The notes: generated by a model not told the origin, from the letters alone. A stretch of 64,000 nucleotides of DNA from Ascarosepion bandense (GCA_037127315.1 JBBBDQ010000350.1:183501-247500); one strand, 5' to 3'. Positions 40,967 to 53,283 are shown, counted from the stretch's first letter. Program-made: numbers and translations.

Positions 40967-42124
40967 CGCTAAATATTAGTTCGAATCTCAATATGGAAAA
41001 GACTTCCCCTCCTCAATCTATAGGCAGACGCAGATAAATGCATTTTTGGATTTCTTCCTAGCGAACAGAATAAGTATCATTTGACTCGGTCTTGGTCTGT
41101 TTCGTTTGGAGTCAGTACACTACTTTTGTTTATTTGAATTTGCTATTTAGTGTCAACTCTTATTCTTAGTTTGCAAACTTTTTGCTTTATTACTATTGCT
41201 TTACCTTGTTACTGTTAATTTGCCTTGCATATATTGTTTGCTTGCTTTATAGAACGACTCTCTAATGTGCAGTCCCGACTGCTTTGCGTCTAATCGTCTT
41301 CTTCAGTAATCAAAATTAAAGATCCCAATCTTAAGGTTTAACCAAAAGCAGATACGTTGTTCGTTGTCTCGATTACTTTGGATCTTTCTTGTGACAACGC
41401 ATATTTTTGATAGATAGCTTAATGTAAATAAAACTTCGAATTTAACTTCAAAATTGTCTTTGTCTAGAATAATTTAGAACACACACATTTTGAAAGGCAG
41501 TAAAATTTAAACTTTCGATTCTAATTTTTCAGAGGCGAAGAAATTTGGACAATACAGTAATCCTGTTTTCGTCTTATTGATGCGAAGCGTATATGGTTGG
41601 GAATCATGGTTTACTCAATTTTACTGAGTTAAAACTACCTAATGTTGGGTTTGATTCTCTTGAGAAATGTTCTTAAATTTATTTTACTAATCTAAATTAA
41701 ATTCAACGCGTTTCCTTTTTTAAATTTCTTCTCAAACATTCAACCTACTCCTTTGAGACTTTTAATAATGGTGTTCTTGAGCGATCAACATAAACAAATC
41801 CAAGTCTTATATGGCTTCCAATTTGACATGATTATATTCTCAGGACGCTAAGTTCTTCCGGGCTTGTTTTAAATGGCAGGTATCATTGCTCACAGAAGTG
41901 CATTGATGTTGTCGAAGCTTTCATTTAATTTTTCATTAAATCAATAAAGTTAATCAATTGATCCGAACACATTTGTTTTGATCGTGTTTGATTGTGTTTG
42001 TTTTCCTTGTATTTCCCCACGAAGATTCCAAGGCTTCAACTGCTTATCTTATGAATGTCATTTAATGAGGAAGAAACATTTCATAATAGGCCATTCTCAG
42101 TAAATCTTTTCTGTTTTTTTCTCT
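40967..42124. other. No recognised feature
   Basis: About 1.15 kb of unique-looking sequence. Confidence 0.4.
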
Positions 42125-42135
42125 AATCTTAGGTC

Positions 42136-42446
42136 GTGCGGATGTGCGCTGTTCTGCAGTGGGTATCAGCTAGAAACGAGCAATCGGGGAGCCGAGTTCG
42201 AATTTCAGATGAATCCTTTGCATTCACTTACACGCAAATACCCTTGGGAAAGGTATTAATCTGTCTCTTCCCTCTAATTATGGGTTAAATAACATAACAC
42301 ATTGGTTTCTATAGCCTTTTCGAGCAACCAGTCTACCCCAGAAAGTAATGGCAACCTACTGCAGGATAATCTTCTGCCTAGTTAGTCATGTCTCTTTCGA
42401 GATATGATCCCTCAAGCGTCTATCACGTATGGCACTTAGCTGACCG
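42136..42446 (+). repeat. SINE-1, full length with target duplication
   Basis: 311 bp with B box GAGTTCGAATTTC. Flanked by AATCTTAGGTC (42125-42135) and AATTTTAGGTC (42447-42457), an 11-bp duplication with one mismatch. Confidence 0.88.
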
Positions 42447-42625
42447 AATTTTAGGTCATTTTGCTTGAACTTTGATGAATTATCTAAAGTTATTTTATTC
42501 TTATCTGGAATGACTCGTTTCTTTTTTTAAATTACTAAACTTTTCGAGGAATTCTTTTCAATCTCACAATAACAAGCAAGGTTGATGAGATTCATCCATT
42601 TTTATATTTTCTCAGTTATTCTTGT

Positions 42626-43496
42626 TGTTGTGGATTCCGGTTCAGAAAACACACAAAATAATAAATAACAAAAGTGGATAGAAAATAAAAAGTTATATTG
42701 AACAATATAATAGTTTATTACTTCATAATAGAAATAAAAAGTTATATTGAACAAAAATGTACAAACTGGAATACGGGTTCGTCAATTCAGGAATACTAAG
42801 AATACTGTTAGTAGGAATCAATATATACAGTCTTGTAGTGAAGAAGTATGTCCAGGTAATGAGTCTATATCCAAAACAACTCCAACTTAATATGCACCAA
42901 CTTACTGACCAACTAATCGGCTGTACAACTACTCAACTCAACGGTATTTAGTCACCTTACCACTTAAGGTAAAATGTGACACAAGGTCTTTTTAATATGG
43001 GTCTTCCAGGCCATATAGCCAGGCCAAAAATATCTTTCTATCTTTCCCCAGTCGTGATTCTACCCTTCGGCGGAACTACGACTGGGTTAATGCTCTCTGC
43101 TCGAAAGTAGAGAGCGCTCTCCATCCGAAAGCAGAGAGCTGAGAGTGTCAACAGTAGAGTACAACTACTCAACTCAACTATATTTAGTTGTCCCTCCCAG
43201 TAAGGGCAACATATGACACATGGTCAGTTTTGACTGGGATTTCCGGGCTATATGGCCCGGCCAAAAAATTGTCTGTCTATTATTCCCCAGTCGTGCTTCT
43301 ACCATTCGGCGGAACCACCACTGAGTTATTGCTCCCTGCTCGGAAGCAGAGAGCGCCCTCTACCCGAAGGCAGAGAGCTGACAGTGTCGGAGTAGAGTTC
43401 AAGGACTCAACTCAACTCCTGCTCTCTGTATAGACAGGATTATATGTACACATCGGCGAGTCCATTCTTGTATCAAAAAAGGGGTGATTCACAACA
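42626..43496 (+). mobile_element. Solo LTR, family A, copy 2
   Basis: 871 bp starting TGTTGTGGATTC and ending GATTCACAACA, so the termini are inverted repeats. Flanked by cttgt (42621-42625) and cttat (43497-43501). The GC-rich module occurs twice (hairpins 43047-43086 and 43286-43325, about 239 bp apart). Full-length similarity to 1378-568 in reverse. No internal region. Confidence 0.8.
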
Positions 43497-44347
43497 CTTA
43501 TTGATACGTTCAAAATATCAAAGTATATAAAATGCTATTTTTGCCGTTGACGAACAAATAATGTCATAAAACTACTGAAAGGTTTGCACTTCAGTAAAAT
43601 TATTACTCTGTAAAATGACAATAAAGAGTTGAATGTGAAAAAAGAACATATGTGCAGAATATAAGTGATTTACATAAAACAGAGAATATTGACGTTACTG
43701 TCAAGAAAATTCCGGCAATTTTTTTTTTGTTACGAAAGTGACATCAAGACACATCAAGATAAATGTGCCTATAAATATATTTAGGTTCGTGTATGATAAA
43801 AATATAGCTTTTTAGGTATGCTGTTGTAGCCATATAAGTTAGATGAGATCTTGTTAAATTGAAAATAGCTGTCGTAAAAATAACTTTGGAACATTTAGTT
43901 TTGACCGATGGTTATCAGTAAGTGAAGTCAACGTCAAAGTACAGAGCAAGAGGCTCAAGCAGAGAGAAAGTCACGAAAGGAAGATAAATTCTATTTTCGG
44001 ACGAAAATGACAAGATAAAGAAAATTGTTATCTATAAAACTGACCATACCGTAAGAAAGTACACAAGGGGACGAAGTCGGCGTCAGAGAACGGACAGGAA
44101 AAATATCCGATAAACTGTGCACTCCGTCTACGCTTAATCTCAACTTGGTTAACTTACAGCTGCAGATTACAGCACAAGGATAAAATCCGGCTTACTGTTA
44201 GAAATTGTTTTGCTTCTCACTCACGGTAACGATCTGGTCGAAGTGTAATTCTTAAGCCTAAAGCGTTTGATTGGAAGTAAATGCATTCTGCCAAGGCAGT
44301 ACTATATTTATGGATTAAAGTGCTTAAAATCATGGAGATGGTATATT
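43497..44347. other. No recognised feature
   Basis: AT-rich spacer of about 0.85 kb between two related LTRs. No gag or pol trace, so the two LTRs are not the ends of one element. Confidence 0.45.
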
Positions 44348-44352
44348 TAAAT

Positions 44353-44730
44353 TGTTGTGGATTCTGAGTGAGGAACCGCACAAAATAATGAACCACAAAA
44401 CAGGTATAAAAGAAATAAGTTATATTAAAAGTAAAAATAAAATCTTGAACGCAGGTTAGTAATTCAGGAATACGATTAGCAAGGAACATATAAGTCTTTG
44501 AAGTGAAGCTGTACTGGAATTACTATGTCCATGTAATACTATTCTGGTTGAGTGGAGCTCAGAACTACTATGACTACTGACACGGTATTTTCTGTGTAAA
44601 TTTGGTATCTCTCGGTAAATTACGGACCTCTTACGGTACTCGTACTATTCTCTCGTATCTCATTATGGCAGGAGTATATGTATACTCAAGTCGAGTCCAT
44701 TATCATAGAAAAAGGGGATATCTCACAATA
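44353..44730 (+). mobile_element. Solo LTR, family A, copy 3 (short form)
   Basis: 378 bp starting TGTTGTGGATTCTGAG and ending ATATCTCACAATA. Flanked by taaat and tgaat. It shares the outer parts with copies 1 and 2 but lacks the duplicated GC-rich hairpin module, so that module is an optional insert or has been lost. Confidence 0.68.
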
Positions 44731-45025
44731 TGAATATAAGATATAAAAGTGGATTGAATACTGCGTTTAAGCATTAAATGTACTGTCGCCGCTGTGTGCT
44801 GACCTCAATTCACACTTTATTGACCTTGTTATTTCTAAATTATCTGTGAACAATTGGACAATGGGATTAGGTCTGGAGTGAATAGCTTTCAGCAGAACTT
44901 ACTTTATGATGCAGTATTTTACTTTCAATAATTTAATGTTATCCAAAAGCAATACAAGCTCAGACGATACATTAAAGGTGGAAATATATACATAAAAGAT
45001 ATACATTATCAACATCTTCAGACCA

Positions 45026-45955
45026 GATGTATTATATTATTAAGTAGTAATTAGTGGGGGATCAGTTTATTACTTCATAACAAATAGAAAAATGATCTCC
45101 CACGTAATGACCAGTATAAGCCGAAATCACGATTTCAACTATTATATTCAGTCAGTCAGCCAAGTGCCATACGTGATACACGCTTTGGGAAAATCATGGC
45201 TCGGTGAAACATAGCTGACAGGGCAGAAGATTATCCCACAGAAGGTTGCCATTATTTTCTGCGGTAGACTGGTTGCTGACCAAGGCTATGGAACCAAATA
45301 TGTCCTGTTATTTGACTCATAGCTACAGGCGCAAGAGATGTATTATATTATTAAGTAGTAATTAGGGGGGGATCAGTTTATTACTTCATAACAATAGAAA
45401 ACCGATCTCCCACTTAATGACCAGTATAAGCCGAAATCACGATTTCAACTATTATATTCATAGTCAGTCAAGTGCCATACGTGATACACGCTTTGGGAAA
45501 ATCATGGCTCGGTGAGACATAGCTGACAGGGCAGAAGATTATCCCATAGTAGGTTGCCATTCTTTTCTGCGGTAGACTGGTTGCTGACCAAGGCTATGGA
45601 ACCAAATCTGTCCTGTTATTTGACTCATAGCTAGAAGGCACAAGAGATGCATTATATTATTAAGTAGTAATTAGTGGGGGATCAGTTTAATACTTCATAA
45701 CAATAGAAAACCGATCCCCCACTTTATGACCAGTATAAACCTAAATCATAATTTCAACTATTATATTCAGTCAGTCAGTTAAATGTCTTACGTGATACAC
45801 GCTTTGGGAGATCATGGCTCTGTGAGACATGACTGACTGGGTAGAAGATTATCCCGCAGTAGATTGCCATTACTTTCTGTGGTAGACTGGTTGCTAGCCA
45901 AGGCTATAGAACCCAATCTGTCCTGTTATTTAACCCATAACTGGTGAGAGGAGAT
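45026..45955 (-). repeat. Tandem array of three SINE-1/palindrome composite units (period about 310 bp)
   Basis: Units start at 45026, 45337 and 45646 with GATG(T/C)ATTATATTATTAAG. Each contains a palindromic segment of about 65 bp (GTGGGGGATCAGTTTATTAC ... complement) followed by the 3' half of an inverted SINE-1 (CACGCTTTGGGAAAATCATG to TCCTGTTATTTGACTCATAG). Units differ by a few percent. A fourth unit lies at 46774-47065. Confidence 0.85.
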
Positions 45956-46598
45956 ATAATTTTCAGAATCAGAGGCTGTAGATTTTTAGATGTTCCTTAT
46001 ATTCCTTTTTATGTTGGATTTAATATTTCTGTTCGTATTATTTAATTTTTTTATTTATTTATTCCTTTTTTATTTATTTATTTTTTATTTATATTTTTAT
46101 TTTTATTTTTTAGCTATATTTTATTTTTTGCATACAATTTGCGGTTTCAGATCATTTCCTGTCGACTAAAATGAAAACATGCGTATGAAACAAGCATCAA
46201 CAAATTTCCACTACTGTTTACTTATGTCTCTTGATTTTTTTCTTTGCCTTACAGGGGTTTTCTCTCTTCTCGCCATGTTTTAATTAGTCATGTGGCGCCG
46301 AACGATTTCAAACCAAAAACTAAATAATCATCATGCAACTGTTTACCAAAATCCTACTTCGACGTGCTTCTCCTGAATATTCGCGCATCTCTCTCTTTCT
46401 CTCTCGTTTTCTCTCTTATTCTCTTATTGTCACACGTTTTTTTTTATTTCTTACTAAATGTTAAACACTCGTAAGAATGTAATGTATATAGATATATCTG
46501 TGTGTGCGTGATTCTGTCCTTTAACGTGAAAGAAACGCAAGTATATAAAGATAACATTCGAAACTAACTTCTAGAGCTGATTCCATGATATCAATTCG
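45956..46598. other. No recognised feature; T/A-rich tract
   Basis: A run of ATTTATTTATT-like sequence at 46035-46120 and a CT tract near 46390-46425. Confidence 0.45.
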
Positions 46599-47065
46599 TT
46601 AAGTGCCATACGCGATCTATGCTTGGGAGGTCATGTCTCGAAAGAGACATGACTGACCGGGTAGAAGATTATTCTCCAGTAAGTGCCATTGCTTTCTGGT
46701 ATAGAGTAGCTGCCATCCAAGGCTATAGAACCCAATGTGTCCTGTTATTTGACTCATAGCTAGAGGCGTAAGAGGTGCATTATATTATTAAGTAGTAATT
46801 AGTGGGGGATCAGTTTACTACTTCATAACAATATAAAACTGATCTCCCACTTTATGACCAGTATAAGCCTTAATCATGATTTCAATGATTATATTCAGTC
46901 AGTCAGCTAAGTGCCATACATGATACACGTTTTGGGAAAATCATGGCTCGGTGAGACATGGCTGACTGGGTAGTAGGTTGCCATTACTTTCTGTGGTAGA
47001 CTGGTTGCCAGCCAAGGCTATAGAACCCAATCTGTTCTGTTATTTAACCCATAACTGGAGGGAGA
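46599..47065 (-). repeat. Two more SINE-1 3' halves with the palindromic unit between
   Basis: 46599-46770 is an inverted SINE-1 3' half. 46774-46890 repeats the GTGGGGGATCAG palindrome unit. 46897-47062 is another SINE-1 3' half. The order is the same as in the array at 45026. Confidence 0.82.
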
Positions 47066-47556
47066 AGACAGAACAGATAACCTAATCTGACACAGGATTA
47101 ATATTGAGAAAATTAAAATAATAAGATGGTGTTACAATCCGATTGTACAAAATCTGCCAGTTTTAGAAATAACAAGCATTTTAAACTTTCGTTTTTTAGG
47201 CGTCTTGGCAAATATTATTAGTTACATCGCCAACTGGCATCATTTAGTGTATACTTTTCATTGATATTTCTAATAATTACGTCAAATATTAACTCTGTGT
47301 CACGAAAAATTCAGTTTGAAATACTGTAGCGTATTCTATCTATTTTGAGTTGGATTTTGACGAAGGATATTCAACGTTTGACGCACTGAAGCTTAAAACA
47401 ATAGTCTAACAGCCAAATGTGTAAATCACTCCCACATTTCCAGATTGAGAAGACCAAAAGATAAAAGTAGACTACAAAAGACAAAATTGTAAATTCGTGA
47501 CTTTTAATGTATGCAAGATAGAATTAACATATGTTAAGTAATCGGATGCTCTTGCT
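47066..47556. other. No recognised feature
   Basis: Spacer before the LINE. Confidence 0.35.
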
Positions 47557-47935
47557 ATCCATCTAGAGGTTCTTGACAAAATCCAACGGAGAATCTGTAA
47601 TGTGATCGAACCTGACTTGGCCATTAGGATACAGCCACTTTCTCACCGACGCAATGTAGCTTCCCTGTGTCTCTTCTACAAATACTTTTATGGCTTCTGC
47701 TCCGATGAACTTAGCTCACTGGTACCCCCATATAGGAATTTACTTGTGCAACAATATTAGCAACTAGGTCCCACCCTTTTACTGTGAGACTGATAAATTG
47801 TAAATGCAAATTCTACTCTACCAGCTACTTTTCTCGCATTTTTCGCCCGTGGAAATCCCTTCCGCTTACTTACTTTCCAGACAGCTACAATCTTCAAGAA
47901 TTCAAATGTAAAGACAATAGTCATCTCCCATCTCA
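47557..47935 (+). pseudogene. Jockey/CR1-type LINE 3' coding end (copy 4)
   Basis: LDKIQRRICNVI-type start, FYGFCSDELSSL-like centre and LQEFKCKDNSHL-type end, with stops (for example after the LVQQY-like block). It is followed by the amplified tail array. Confidence 0.75.
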
Positions 47936-48726
47936 CTAACTTATATCCTCTCTTTCATGCTCCTTTCTCCGTCCACCCTACCATATTCTCATCTTTCTCT
48001 TATCCTCTTCCTGACACCCCCTGTAACCTGTCACCCTTTCTCATAACTTTCCTCCTATGTAACCCCTGCACAACAGTGGCAGTAAAATACCTTGCTTGGG
48101 GCGATATGATTATAAAAAAGTTATCTCCTATCTCACTAACCTGCATCCTCTCTCTCATGCTCCATTCGTCGTCCACTCCCCTCTGATCAGTATTCTCATC
48201 CTTCTCTCACCCACTTTTTCACACCGCCTATAATCTGTCACTCTGTCTCATAACTTTCCTCCTATGTAACCCCTGCACAACAGTGGCAGTAAAATACCTT
48301 GCTTGGGGCGATATGATTATAAAAAAGTTATCTCCTATCTCACTAACCTGTATCCTCTCTCTCTCTCATGCTCCTTTCTTCGTCCACTCTACTCTCATCA
48401 GTATTCTCATCCTTCTCCTACCCACTTCCTGACACCCCCTATAACCTGTCACTCTTTCTCATAACATTCCTCTTATGTAACCTTCTGCACAACACTGGCA
48501 GTAAAATTCCTTGCTTGGTGCGATATGATTATTAAAAAAAAAAGTTATCTTCTATCTCACTAACCTGCATCCTCTCTCTCTCTCATGCTCCTTTCTTCGA
48601 CCACTCCACTCTCATCAGTATTTTCTTCCTTCTCCTAGCTTCTTCCTGTCACTCTGTCCTTCTATGTAACCCCTTGCACAACAGTGGCAGTAAAATACCT
48701 TGCTTGGGACGACACGATTATAAAAA
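47921..48726 (+). repeat. Four-fold tandem repeat of the LINE 3' tail
   Basis: Units 47921-48120, 48121-48327, 48328-48544 and 48545-48726. Each runs from (C)TATCTCACTAACCTGCATCC through TGTAACCCCTGCACAACAGT to CGATATGATTATAAAAAA. Each unit ends with the LINE's own A-rich tail. Only the first is attached to coding sequence. Confidence 0.92.
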
Positions 48727-49198
48727 TATACTAACAATGCTCAAAAAGACGAAATTTGTTTAAACTTTGGTGTTTATTCTGTTAACATTAATAAAAAGTG
48801 CGTCAAAGCGAAAGACAAAAATGTTTTAAATGCATATAAAATATAATCATATAGATTGACGGTTAGAAATGGATAAATATCTGTAAAGGTAGACTACGTA
48901 TCAATCGTTCAAATACGAATATTTTAGCATTAAATAAAAAGGGAACTTTATTTAAAACTCACTTATTCTAACAGTATATATACTAGTTACATACGAGAAA
49001 GGATTTATTAATTAGCTACAAAAGATACCCATTATCAATGGCTTCAGAGATAAGTACAGTAAACTTTGCTCTCTGTCAAGGAATATGTTTTCATGTCTTA
49101 AAAACATATTGTCGCCTGTGAGTTCTAAATTTCCAATTGATTGAATAATTCGCTTCAAGAGAAAATAATGACATAATCGAAATGTAGATGTTTTACAC
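48727..49198. other. No recognised feature
   Basis: AT-rich spacer. Confidence 0.35.
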
Positions 49199-49515
49199 TA
49201 CTTCAAACAAAAGGTTAGGAAGAAAACCTCCATCAATACTGGAAAGAGCAATAACAGTTAATGATTAGGAAGAAAGTCCCATCACTAATTGAAATTGGGA
49301 TAACTGGATTTGAGAAACATATTTTTATGAAAAATTGTTTCAGGAGAAATATTTTATAACTGGAAGAAAAAATAATGGCAAAATCATTTGGTTGATATTC
49401 TACACAAGTTCAAACAAAAGTTTAGGAAGGAAATTCCCGTCAATACAGGAAAGATCAATAACAGTTAGTGGAATTAAGAAACATATTTCCCTGAAAAATT
49501 GTTTTAATGTATTTT
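49199..49515. repeat. Direct duplication, period about 208 bp
   Basis: TTCAAACAAAAGGTTAGGAA / TCAATACTGGAAAGAGCAAT at 49203 recur as TTCAAACAAAAGTTTAGGAA / TCAATACAGGAAAGATCAAT at 49409. AAACATATTT(T/C)...AAAAATTGTTT also repeats. The 95-codon frame across it has no recognised domain. Confidence 0.7.
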
Positions 49516-49936
49516 ATAACCTTGAACCGACAATAATGATAGCTGTTAAGTCAATAAATTCCGAATGTTTCCTTGTGAAAAAAACAGCTAATATTATAAG
49601 TATCAAAAGAAGAGAAGAATAGATACTACACTTTGATCCCAGGCCAACGGTCAAAGAGTGAAAGAAAGGGTAACTCAAGTTTCATTAGTTGGTTGCTCAA
49701 AAAATGCCAAATTATAAGAAAAAGATTAATATTAGCATAATGAACGGTCAGTGTGATCTGATTATAACAAATTATTTACTCTAATAACTAATTTTAAATA
49801 TCTTCTGCTAAAAGCAGTCCTATTAGGTACAACGAGCCGACAAATAACACTATTTACAAATCTTCCCAGTAAAAATCTATTGTACATTCGATTCGAGTGG
49901 CATGTTTTGATTGCATGAACTTTTGAATATCACCTG
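49516..49936. other. No recognised feature
   Basis: Spacer. Confidence 0.3.
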
Positions 49937-49999
<63 letters not shown>

Positions 50000-50061
50000 A
50001 TATTACTCTTACGTAGCCCACTGCGCATCAGTGGCGTTACCGCCTTGCTCGGAGTGATATG

Positions 50062-50094
<33 letters not shown>

Positions 50095-50095
50095 T
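49937..50095. repeat. (TA)n, LINE tail scrap, (TA)n
   Basis: TA 49937-49996, then about 55 bp of LINE 3' terminus (GCATCAGTGGCGTTACCGCC ... GTGATATGATTATA), then TA to 50095. Confidence 0.85.
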
Positions 50096-50305
50096 ACAGT
50101 CATCCGCAGACAGATCTGTTTCGCTGTATTACAGCTCTTCAGTACGGCTTAGACTCCGTTCGCTTCCTAAACCAGGATTGAAACTCGACCGAATCGGCGA
50201 TTCTACCCCTAGGCCACGAGCGTACGGCAGAAGAAGGCAGGCGTTTTAGCGCATATAAACACGCCCAATAGCTAGCGTGCTCCAATTCATTATTGAATGA
50301 GTGAT
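50096..50305 (-). repeat. SINE-2, inverted copy
   Basis: The reverse complement carries the leader ACGCTAGCTATTGGGCGTGT, an A box with GTGGCCTAGGGGTAGAATCG, B box GAGTTTCAATCCTGG, and tail GATCTGTCTGCGGATGACTG. It begins directly at a (TA)n run, as in other SINE-2 copies. Confidence 0.82.

Positions 50306-50310
<5 letters not shown>

Positions 50311-50369
<59 letters not shown>
50311..50369. repeat. (TA)n microsatellite
   Basis: About 29 TA units. Confidence 0.95.
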
Positions 50370-50371
<2 letters not shown>

Positions 50372-50582
50372 GGGCATCAATCTCTCTTTCATGCAGGTTT
50401 CATTAACAAAATTAAAAATGATAGACAAGTTATTAGGGTTAAGTTTTTCTGTAATGTTTTGCATATCCGAGCGCTTTCGGCTATACTTTTAGCCATTATC
50501 CAGAATGGATGTCATTTCTCGAGTAACAAAATGTATGTAGTTTATGTATGTTTGTAGAACAGTGTGTATGTGTTACGTATCG

Positions 50583-50644
50583 AACACGGTAAGCAAGTTT
50601 TTAGCTGTTCATAGTTAATAATATTGAGTGTTGCTTACCGTGTT
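50583..50644. repeat. Perfect 14-bp inverted repeat (hairpin)
   Basis: AACACGGTAAGCAA (50583-50596) and its exact complement (50631-50644) around a 34-nt AT-rich loop. No T-run follows, so it is not a standard terminator. Role unknown. Confidence 0.85.
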
Positions 50645-50725
50645 TCTTACAAATCATAAAATCACATGAAAAATTGCATAAAAAAGAATCCATCAAAGAT
50701 TTTCTGTCATTTTTAATGAAAAATG

Positions 50726-50746
50726 TATATATATATATATATATAC

Positions 50747-50800
<54 letters not shown>
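50726..50800. repeat. (TA)n(TG)n compound microsatellite
   Basis: TA-rich then about 21 TG units. A similar compound lies at 51895-51965. Confidence 0.95.
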
Positions 50801-50803
<3 letters not shown>

Positions 50804-51890
50804 CGTGTGCATGTTTGTATGATTATAAAAAAGTGTTGTTGATAACAAGAACGCAACCAGTGGTCCACGTATTCCAGAAGTCATATGCTTACTTGAGTAA
50901 TGCTAGGAACGTTCTAGTTTTATTTTTTAATTTATCAATATACTACAGAAAGTCTGTTAAATCTCACAACGTTTCAAATACAAGTAAAACATACAAATAT
51001 GTAGTGCTTTATATTAAATATTTTCACCATTTTCGGGACGATATCTCAGATATACAATCTGTAATTATGTACATAGCCGCGTTGTTTTGTGACAAATAGA
51101 ATGTACAAAATCTAGAAGCTTTTCGTGAGACTGTAGTTTCTTTTCAGTATTCTAATCAAAAGTTTGAAGTGAGTTTAATTTGTAATTCAATGCATGATTT
51201 TCAGGACCCGCAAGACGCGAGAAGTCAACTCAATATTTAGCCTGGATAAATGGGAAATGAAGCGAGATTTCATTAATTTTTTGGCTCCTGTTTGCATGTC
51301 GTGCACTTCCGATCATAAATTATGAAAGACATGCTGGATTTTAAAGCATGCGCGTTCACAATCCTCAAAAAAAGGAATGTGTTTTGTTTTAGGGTTGAAA
51401 GCGCATGCACGCGTCCGCATTCTTCATCCGATTTTCTTTGTAAATTTTCCTTTTTCCATTTCCTTTTCCTTGCGAATTTTAGTCTGTGGATAAATCAGCA
51501 AAGATTGATGCAGTTAATGTCATTTTCTAACTTTAATACAAAAAAATGCTTGTTCTTTATAATTTCCCTGTGGCTTCTAAGATCCTCTGACGTTACATTT
51601 TTATTCAACCCTCTCTCCCCCATCTCTCTCCCTCACACACACACACGCGCACGCAAAATATCTCTATTGAAAACAGAAATTAATATTTCATCTTCTTTCT
51701 GAATTGCTTTTTTCTTGCTTTTGACTTGCCGATTTCTTTCATCTTTAACACTACACTCTGCCTTTTAAATCTCTTGGTCTCAGTGATGGCCTTATATTTT
51801 CTTCTCCCTTGGTTATGTATTTTTCCCAACGTGTCCATTTCTTGCTTTACCTCTCCCAACTACTCCCTCTCTCTCTCTCTCTCTCCCTAT
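50801..51890. other. No recognised gene
   Basis: Frames at 50674-51099 and 51322-51702 have no domain and run into microsatellites. Confidence 0.4.
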
Positions 51891-51892
51891 CC

Positions 51893-51965
<73 letters not shown>
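51870..51965. repeat. (CT)n(TA)n(TG)n compound microsatellite
   Basis: CT 51869-51886, TA 51895-51918, TG 51919-51964. Confidence 0.95.
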
Positions 51966-51968
<3 letters not shown>

Positions 51969-52227
51969 AGTGTATGCATATAATTATAAATATCAATATA
52001 TATAGATATATATATATATGCAATTTGTTATATACATTATATTATTGATATAGTATGTATGTGTGGTACTTATTTAAAAGCGCTCAATATCAGTGAAAGA
52101 GAAGACATATTCATATAGATAGGTGTGAGTTTGTAACCCTGTGTTTCACGCTCTTGCGATCGTCAGACAAACTGATTAATTTTTTCAAAAATTGGTTATA
52201 TGTAGGGTTGCGTATATTCGTGTATTT

Positions 52228-52312
52228 TTGTTAAAGTGGGGGAAATCTGTCGTCATGACAGACGCAGACATTTGTGGAAGTGGGGGAGATCTGTCGTCAT
52301 GACAGACGCAGA
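52228..52312. repeat. Two tandem 42-bp units, each with an inner palindrome
   Basis: GTGGGGGA(A/G)ATCTGTCGTC + ATGACAGACGCAGA occurs twice. TCTGTC...GACAGA pairs within each unit. Confidence 0.85.
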
Positions 52313-53100
52313 AATATATGTATACATTTGTACACTCATTAACGCGCGCAAGTACATATGTATTTATGATGGGTTCTGTGTGTAACTATGATAGGTAAGA
52401 ATTGCTATTATTTAAGCCTGCATTGTTATTTTTTATTTTAAAGTCGGTTTTTAGCTTTTTTTTTTTAATTTTTTGTGGTTGCGTATATTTAAATGGTAGA
52501 AATTCTAATTTGTAATGCTTGTTATTGTTTATGTCTGGTGTATTAATTTTACTACGGCAGAGACGTGTAATTTCTTTTTTATCCGTTTGGTATAAATTGT
52601 GATAATAGGTATTTATTTTCATGTCTGCATTTGGAAATTAGTTCTGATCTCGTGTTTAGTAAGTTCTTTTGTGGGGTATGAGATATAATTGCTACTTTCT
52701 CATGTAGGCAAAGTAGGCATTTTTTTTTTTTGTAATGTTGTTGTAGGCAGGTGCTTTTTTTCAGTATTTTCCAGTGTAAGGTGAAATGTGTTTCTCATAT
52801 ATATGGATGCACCTAATTTTGTGCATGCTTCTATAGAATTTTGTGCTTGTATATATATATTATTGTATGTATTATTGTGTGTATAAGGGGGCACCTAAGT
52901 ATAAGTGTATTTCATATATAAGAATGGACCTAATTATGTATACGTTTTTACATCATGTGAGAACAGCTTATATTATATATTATATGTGGGTTATATTAAT
53001 CTTGAATGCAGTCAATTGTGCATTCTTGAACTGATTATACCTTCATGTACTAATCATTCTACCAATATGTAAAGGTTAGTATCAATAATCTGAATGAGTG

Positions 53101-53104
<4 letters not shown>
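52313..53104. other. No recognised feature
   Basis: T-rich on this strand. The antisense frames are Lys/Asn/Thr-rich without a known domain. Confidence 0.35.
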
Positions 53105-53150
<46 letters not shown>

Positions 53151-53252
53151 GCTTATTAAGACGAAAAGAAAAATATACTAATTGTTTAAGCGCACACAGG
53201 CGTATATTGCCTTTATGTAATAGGTATATAAAAAGGCTCGTATACTTATATA

Positions 53253-53283
<31 letters not shown>

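Noticed and set aside
42626..44730. One LTR retrotransposon with its two LTRs at 42626 and 44353
   Set aside because: The two LTRs have different lengths, each has its own flanking near-duplication, and no gag/pol trace lies between.
45026..45955. CRISPR-like array
   Set aside because: Regular spacing of about 310 bp, but the repeats are long and diverged and there are no short unique spacers. It is a tandem transposable-element composite in a eukaryotic genome.
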